A DNA stretch of 8,065 nucleotides, from positions 1-8,065 of the forward strand of contig CAIYYQ010000057.1 of assembly GCA_903930505.1 (NCBI GenBank). Direction: 5' to 3'. Below, in pieces: positions 5,012-8,065 of this stretch. Within the stretch, counting starts at the first letter, position 1; every line of letters begins with the position of its first letter. Origin of the DNA: Methanobacteriota archaeon. GTDB taxonomy: Archaea; Thermoplasmatota; E2; DHVEG-1. The notes under the pieces are model-generated. The model made no database searches and was not told the DNA's origin. It saw only the letters and a list, made by a program, of their open reading frames with translations. A program made the position numbers and the translations under genes.

Positions 5012-5443
5012 CTATAAAGTAAAACCGAGCATTTGTGACCACTTTTTTATCACTGATTCCGTCAACCCATAGACAGTCCTTGAACCTTTTTGTTTTTGTT
5101 GAAGAACATTTTTCTCTATTAATTCCTGTATTTTTTCACGGATAATTCTGCGAGAAGCAGTTCCTCTTTTACTGCGAACAAGATCTGTGATCTGAGAAAT
5201 ATTTTGTTCGCTTTTGCTCATAAGAACACGTACAATCTCTCGTGAAATCGGGTCTTTGACCTCCGGAAGGATAAGATCCGGTGTGAGACCTCCATGATCA
5301 AGAAGTAAACCGGTTAATCTAAGATAATTTTGCGTTGTTTTTCCTGCATTCTGAAGAGGTTGAAGGATCATTGACAACATTTTTTCTAATTCTGCGATAC
5401 GTCTGTTTAACTCCTTGATTTCATCGGTAAGATTCTTTTCCAC
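5012..5443 (-). CDS. Winged-helix transcription regulator with N-terminal coiled coil, GTG start
   Basis: This 143-residue protein starts with a heptad-like acidic/basic helix (TDEIKELNRRIAELEKMLSM, 6-25) that probably forms a coiled-coil dimer. After a linker comes a winged helix-turn-helix of the ArsR/MarR type: PISREIVRVLMSKSEQNISQ (65-84), recognition-helix region SKRGTASRRIIREKIQELIEKN (91-112), and the wing VLQQKQKGSRTVYGLTE (113-129). The start is GTG 5443; the frame stays open upstream but holds no ATG, GTG or TTG, and the ATG at 5451-5453 is in another frame. No sensor domain or metal-binding cysteines are present, so a phosphate- or arsenite-sensing role is not shown. A T8 tract after ppk2 suggests it has its own promoter; it heads the operon with the two small proteins. 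Confidence 0.8.
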   Translation of the reverse strand: MEKNLTDEIKELNRRIAELEKMLSMILQPLQNAGKTTQNYLRLTGLLLDHGGLTPDLILPEVKDPISREIVRVLMSKSEQNISQITDLVRSKRGTASRRIIREKIQELIEKNVLQQKQKGSRTVYGLTESVIKKWSQMLGFTL

Positions 5444-5472
5444 AGAAGAACATCGATGACCCGGTAAAAGAG

Positions 5473-5480
5473 CTTTATCC
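5473..5480 (-). promoter_or_regulatory. Weak TATA-like element before the winged-helix gene
   Basis: On the minus strand GGATAAAG is centred about 33 bases before the GTG at 5443, giving a leader of only a few bases. It departs from the archaeal consensus. The support is the position and the lack of any SD before the GTG. Confidence 0.28.
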
Positions 5481-5484
5481 CAAT

Positions 5485-5497
5485 AGGAGAAAAAAAA
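5485..5497 (-). terminator. T8 tract directly after the ppk2 stop
   Basis: On the minus strand the ppk2 stop TAA is followed at once by TTTTTTTTCTCC. There is no hairpin. Such T-tracts terminate archaeal transcription, so this may end or reduce read-through from ppk2 into the regulator gene. Confidence 0.45.
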
Positions 5498-6340
5498 TTA
5501 ATCAGGCACCGGTGGTAGTTTCCCTGTTTTTTTTGCGATCGTCACATATTTTTGTATTTCTGGTGAGGTATCCGGCCATTTCAATTCCAGCTCCTCAAGT
5601 GCTTGAACCATGATTTTTGCAACCGCTATGTTACGGAACCATTTGTTGTCAGCCGGGATTACATACCACGGTGCATATTTTGTACTTGTTTTATTCAACA
5701 TTTCCTCATATGCAATCATATACTTACTCCAATATTGCCGTTCGATAAGATCACCAATAGAAAACTTCCAGTTCTTATGCGGCTCAAGCAACCTTGCAAG
5801 AAGCCTCTTCTCCTGCTCCTGTTTTGAGATATGGAGAAATATTTTCAGGATACGAATATTGTTATCGTAGAGATACTGCTCAAAATTATTGATCTGGTCA
5901 TACCTTTTTTTCCACATTTCTTTTGGAACTAAATTCTTCACCCGGACGATCAACACATCCTCATAATGGGACCTGTTGAACACGCCGATATACCCACGAT
6001 TCGGGAGTCGTTGATGCACCCTCCATAAATAATCATGACCAATTTCCTCTGAGGAAGGCTTCTCAAAACCCCAGACTTTTGTTCCCTGAGGATTCAATGC
6101 AGTAATCACATTTCTGAATACGCCGTCTTTACCCGACGCATCAACACCCTGAAGAATAACCAAAAAACCATATCGTTTATCTGCGTAGAGAAGATACTGA
6201 AGATCCAGGAGTTTCTGAAGATAACGAGGAAGATCTTCTTCAGCAATTTTTTTGTTCCGATATCCATCCGTATACCCCGTATCAAAATTTTTTAACGTTA
6301 TTTTTTTCCCGGGTTTTACCATCAAATTCTCATACACCAT
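5498..6340 (-). CDS. ppk2: Polyphosphate kinase 2 family protein (class III-like)
   Basis: PPK2 enzymes transfer phosphate between inorganic polyphosphate and nucleotides, mostly using polyphosphate to make NDP or NTP. The 280 residues are a normal single-domain length. Visible motifs are Walker A GVDASGKDG (65-73, Lys71), NPQGTKVWGFEKPSSEEIGHDYLWR (83-107), the Walker B region GVFNRSHYEDVLIVRV (119-134), the lid KQEQEKRLLARL (173-184) and WYVIPADNKWFRN (225-237). The wording of these motifs fits class III-like PPK2 enzymes, which can phosphorylate both AMP and ADP; substrate choice is inference. The ATG at 6340 follows GAGGAT closely and GGAGG further up. It lies in a minus-strand cluster with an exopolyphosphatase, separated by a coiled-coil gene. 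A Met at residue 7 is an alternative start. Confidence 0.95.
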   Translation of the reverse strand: MVYENLMVKPGKKITLKNFDTGYTDGYRNKKIAEEDLPRYLQKLLDLQYLLYADKRYGFLVILQGVDASGKDGVFRNVITALNPQGTKVWGFEKPSSEEIGHDYLWRVHQRLPNRGYIGVFNRSHYEDVLIVRVKNLVPKEMWKKRYDQINNFEQYLYDNNIRILKIFLHISKQEQEKRLLARLLEPHKNWKFSIGDLIERQYWSKYMIAYEEMLNKTSTKYAPWYVIPADNKWFRNIAVAKIMVQALEELELKWPDTSPEIQKYVTIAKKTGKLPPVPD

Positions 6341-6370
6341 AAATCCTCACATCCTCCGCCCAACAAAATT

Positions 6371-6380
6371 CCTTATACAA
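6371..6380 (-). promoter_or_regulatory. Possible TATA box for ppk2
   Basis: On the minus strand TTGTATAAGG lies in the 64-base gap, centred about 35 bases before the ATG at 6340. A second A/T stretch (CATTAATATGG, around 6388-6398) would give a longer leader that includes the SD. Either could drive ppk2 apart from the upstream gene. Confidence 0.4.
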
Positions 6381-6404
6381 TCAGAACCATATTAATGTTG
6401 CATC

Positions 6405-7025
6405 TTACAAGGATTTATCGTGTTTTCGCCGCAGAAAATACAAACCAGAAAAAAACTTGTTCTCATGCGACCTATTACGTCTATTTTTCCCGGAAACACC
6501 AGTGATTTCAACCTGCGTCATTCTCTCTTTTAACACACGATCAATCTCATCAAGAAAATCGGACTGAACCATCGCAGGATCTGAGACAACCACTGGCGTT
6601 TCTACCAAATTCACACGAGCTGAACTTGGGACTGCTTTTATGGGTTGTACAAGATTCATCAATTGATTCTGCTGATCATGCAAACGTTTGATTTCATCCT
6701 CAACATTATCCTGAAACTTACGGTTCTGCTCCTGCATCCGTGTATTTTCTTCTCGAAGAAAAAAAATCTCATCTTTCAAATGCGCAAGATAATCCTGAAA
6801 CAACAGATTCTGCGTTGAAGACAACTCCACATCACGTTTTTTTTCTTTCACAGAAAATGTTTTCTCAGGATCCATTCCCGAATGAATCGGAGAATCCTCA
6901 GCATGTTCCACATAAAACCAGAGCGCGTTTCGTAACACATCAGCATTTTTATGATCAAGGCCTTTTAACTTGCTCACAAACTTTTTTTCCGTTGGCGTTA
7001 AGGTTAACTTAACGGTTTTTCCCAT
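6405..7025 (-). CDS. Ribbon-helix-helix-like coiled-coil protein between ppx and ppk2
   Basis: This 206-residue protein belongs to no family I can name. The N-terminus KTVKLTLTPTEKKFVSKLKG (3-22) followed by NADVLRNALWFYVEH (27-41) resembles a ribbon-helix-helix DNA-binding domain: a beta strand with alternating residues and two helices. A spacer (42-68) leads to a long coiled coil at about 72-127 (QDYLAHLKDEIFFLREEN, QNRKFQDNVEDEIKRLHD), then a Pro/Val-rich linker (130-150), a short acidic helix (SDFLDEIDRVLKERM) and a strongly basic tail (KNRRNRSHENK, FLRRKHDKSL, 180-206). There is no signal peptide or membrane helix. It could be a regulator of the polyphosphate genes or a structural or granule-associated protein; the location between ppx and ppk2 is the only functional hint. 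ATG 7025 has no good SD but has a TATA box at leaderless distance. Confidence 0.72.
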   Translation of the reverse strand: MGKTVKLTLTPTEKKFVSKLKGLDHKNADVLRNALWFYVEHAEDSPIHSGMDPEKTFSVKEKKRDVELSSTQNLLFQDYLAHLKDEIFFLREENTRMQEQNRKFQDNVEDEIKRLHDQQNQLMNLVQPIKAVPSSARVNLVETPVVVSDPAMVQSDFLDEIDRVLKERMTQVEITGVSGKNRRNRSHENKFFSGLYFLRRKHDKSL

Positions 7026-7045
7026 CTAACATCCCATCCAAGTTC

Positions 7046-7053
7046 AATATATC
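7046..7053 (-). promoter_or_regulatory. TATA-like box for the coiled-coil gene
   Basis: Minus-strand GATATATT is centred about 24-25 bases before ATG 7025, consistent with a leaderless message. A second box, TTTTATAAG (about 7069-7077), would give a leader of about 20 bases. Which one works cannot be told from sequence. Confidence 0.42.
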
Positions 7054-7090
7054 AATCGTATTTCCTACTTATAAAATTATCCCAGGTGGG

Positions 7091-8065
7091 TTACGCTAGG
7101 ATCTGCGGCTCGTTCTTTATCACAGAAACATCCAATCGTTTCTCAAACACCTTTTCAAACGCATCAGAATCCTCTTCGACACCCCATCGCTCAAACTCAC
7201 AATCCTGCTTCGAACACACAAGCAAAAGTTCAACCTTATTTTCACCATGCAAAACAAACTCTATCTTCTGCACAAGATCAGTATGACTACGGTCAAGTTT
7301 CTCAGCGATACGAAGCAACGTCGAAAGAACCACAACGGTTTTAATCGAATGTTTATCAAGCTCAACAAGCGAAGGCTCCTTCTTCCGCGGAAGTTTCTTC
7401 CTATGAAACCGGGCTACATTAGCAATAATTCCAATCTCAGTTTGATCAAAACCAAGAAGCTCAGCGTTGTTGATAATATAATAGGAATGAAGATGATGAC
7501 CACGAAACGAAATAAAATCACCAATATCATGAAGAAACGCAGCGTACTCTAACAACTCCCGCTCACGATCTCCAAAATCATGAAGCTTTATCGCCTTCGC
7601 ACTATCAAACAACTGAAGAGAAAGAGACACAACCATGTTCGCATGATGTTCATTCACGTTACAGGAACGTCCCAGACGAAGCACGCTACTTTTCCTCACC
7701 GACGTCTCCTGATGCTGCGGATACCCTGCATGCCGTGAAAGATAATCCACAAGCATCCCATACCGCATATCACGATAACTCACAAACAGCTCTTTGAGTT
7801 CCAAATCCTCCATGATCGTCTCAAGAATCACCGCACCGCCAATGATGATATCAGCACGCTCCGGATTAATCCCAGGAATCAATCTACGCTCCGCAACAGA
7901 CAACGAACACAGTTTCGCTATCACCTTCTGCAGATCCTTATACCGAAGAACCATGTCCTGTTTCGTTTCAGTTCTCTCAAAAAGTTTACTTGCAATCTCA
8001 GCCAAATTAATTATTGTACCAGAACTCCCAAACGCAACATCAAGCTTTTTAGGGTTCACCCGCTC
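7091..8065 (-). CDS. ppx: Exopolyphosphatase, Ppx/GppA family with HD domain (C-terminal part)
   Basis: Ppx/GppA enzymes remove phosphate from the ends of polyphosphate or from pppGpp. The gene runs off the right edge; 324 residues are visible and the N-terminal lobe of the ASKHA phosphatase fold is missing. The frame is open to the last base, and a GTG at 8057-8059 is an internal valine. Counting from the first visible codon, VAFGSSGTIINLAEI (10-24) is the second phosphate-binding loop, and INPERADIIIGGAVILETIM (66-85) is the conserved helix region of the second lobe. An HD-type domain follows, with EHH (139-141), AAFLHDIGDFISFRGHHLHSYYI (175-197) and RIAEKLDRSH (252-261). This layout is that of long Ppx proteins. 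The His/Asp residues for a metal site are intact. Exopolyphosphatase is preferred over GppA because of the adjacent ppk2. Confidence 0.93.
   Translation of the reverse strand, partial: ERVNPKKLDVAFGSSGTIINLAEIASKLFERTETKQDMVLRYKDLQKVIAKLCSLSVAERRLIPGINPERADIIIGGAVILETIMEDLELKELFVSYRDMRYGMLVDYLSRHAGYPQHQETSVRKSSVLRLGRSCNVNEHHANMVVSLSLQLFDSAKAIKLHDFGDRERELLEYAAFLHDIGDFISFRGHHLHSYYIINNAELLGFDQTEIGIIANVARFHRKKLPRKKEPSLVELDKHSIKTVVVLSTLLRIAEKLDRSHTDLVQKIEFVLHGENKVELLLVCSKQDCEFERWGVEEDSDAFEKVFEKRLDVSVIKNEPQILA

Noticed and set aside
5451..5453. ATG on the minus strand as start of the winged-helix gene
   Set aside because: It is in a different frame from the regulator; GTG 5443 is the only usable start in frame.
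7247..7552. Plus-strand frame of 101 residues opposite the exopolyphosphatase gene
   Set aside because: It is the complement of conserved ppx sequence; its lysine-rich composition is an artefact of the opposite strand.
8057..8059. GTG as the start of the exopolyphosphatase gene
   Set aside because: The upstream codons are open and the visible protein begins in the middle of the Ppx/GppA fold, so the true start lies beyond 8065.
1..8065. CRISPR array, tRNA, insertion sequence or phage region
   Set aside because: No regularly spaced repeats, cloverleaf-like segments, transposase motifs or terminal inverted repeats were seen on either strand.

Overview
This looks like a piece of a euryarchaeal chromosome. 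Several intergenic regions carry archaeal-style TATA boxes about 25-30 bases before a start codon (before 1879, 2976, 3634 and 7025). The DUF3795 gene at 1879 looks leaderless. Other genes have strong GGAGG/GGTGA Shine-Dalgarno sites, alternative GTG and TTG starts are used, and T-tracts follow genes. The lineage (Thermoplasmata-like, methanogen-like or other) cannot be fixed from the sequence alone. I found no tRNA, rRNA, CRISPR array, transposase or phage gene, and no stretch longer than 300 bases without a gene.

Left half, plus strand (1-4302). The window opens inside pstB, the ATPase of the high-affinity phosphate importer. It is followed by phoU after 11 bases and by a low-molecular-weight-phosphatase type arsenate reductase whose ATG overlaps the phoU stop (ATGA). 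These three form a tight phosphate/arsenate operon. Next come a two-helix small membrane protein, a cysteine-rich DUF3795 protein with its own TATA box, a conserved soluble protein of the type often labelled hydrolase (GyrI-like C-terminal part), an alkyltransferase-like protein in which the usual PCHR motif reads PYWR, and a secreted protein of unknown function with a strong promoter and ribosome site. The secreted gene ends in a hairpin plus T-tract.

Right half, minus strand (8065 down to 4400). In order of transcription: the C-terminal part of an exopolyphosphatase (Ppx/GppA lobe plus HD domain, start beyond the window), a ribbon-helix-helix-like coiled-coil protein, a PPK2-family polyphosphate kinase, a small winged-helix regulator with an N-terminal coiled coil, and two small proteins that look like diverged paralogues. 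The two halves converge at 4303-4399.

Taken together, the window holds phosphate import and its control (PstB, PhoU), removal of the toxic analogue arsenate that enters by the same route (ArsC), and turnover of stored polyphosphate (PPK2, Ppx). The least understood pieces, and the best candidates for something undescribed, are the coiled-coil protein between ppx and ppk2 and the regulator plus paired small proteins downstream of ppk2.
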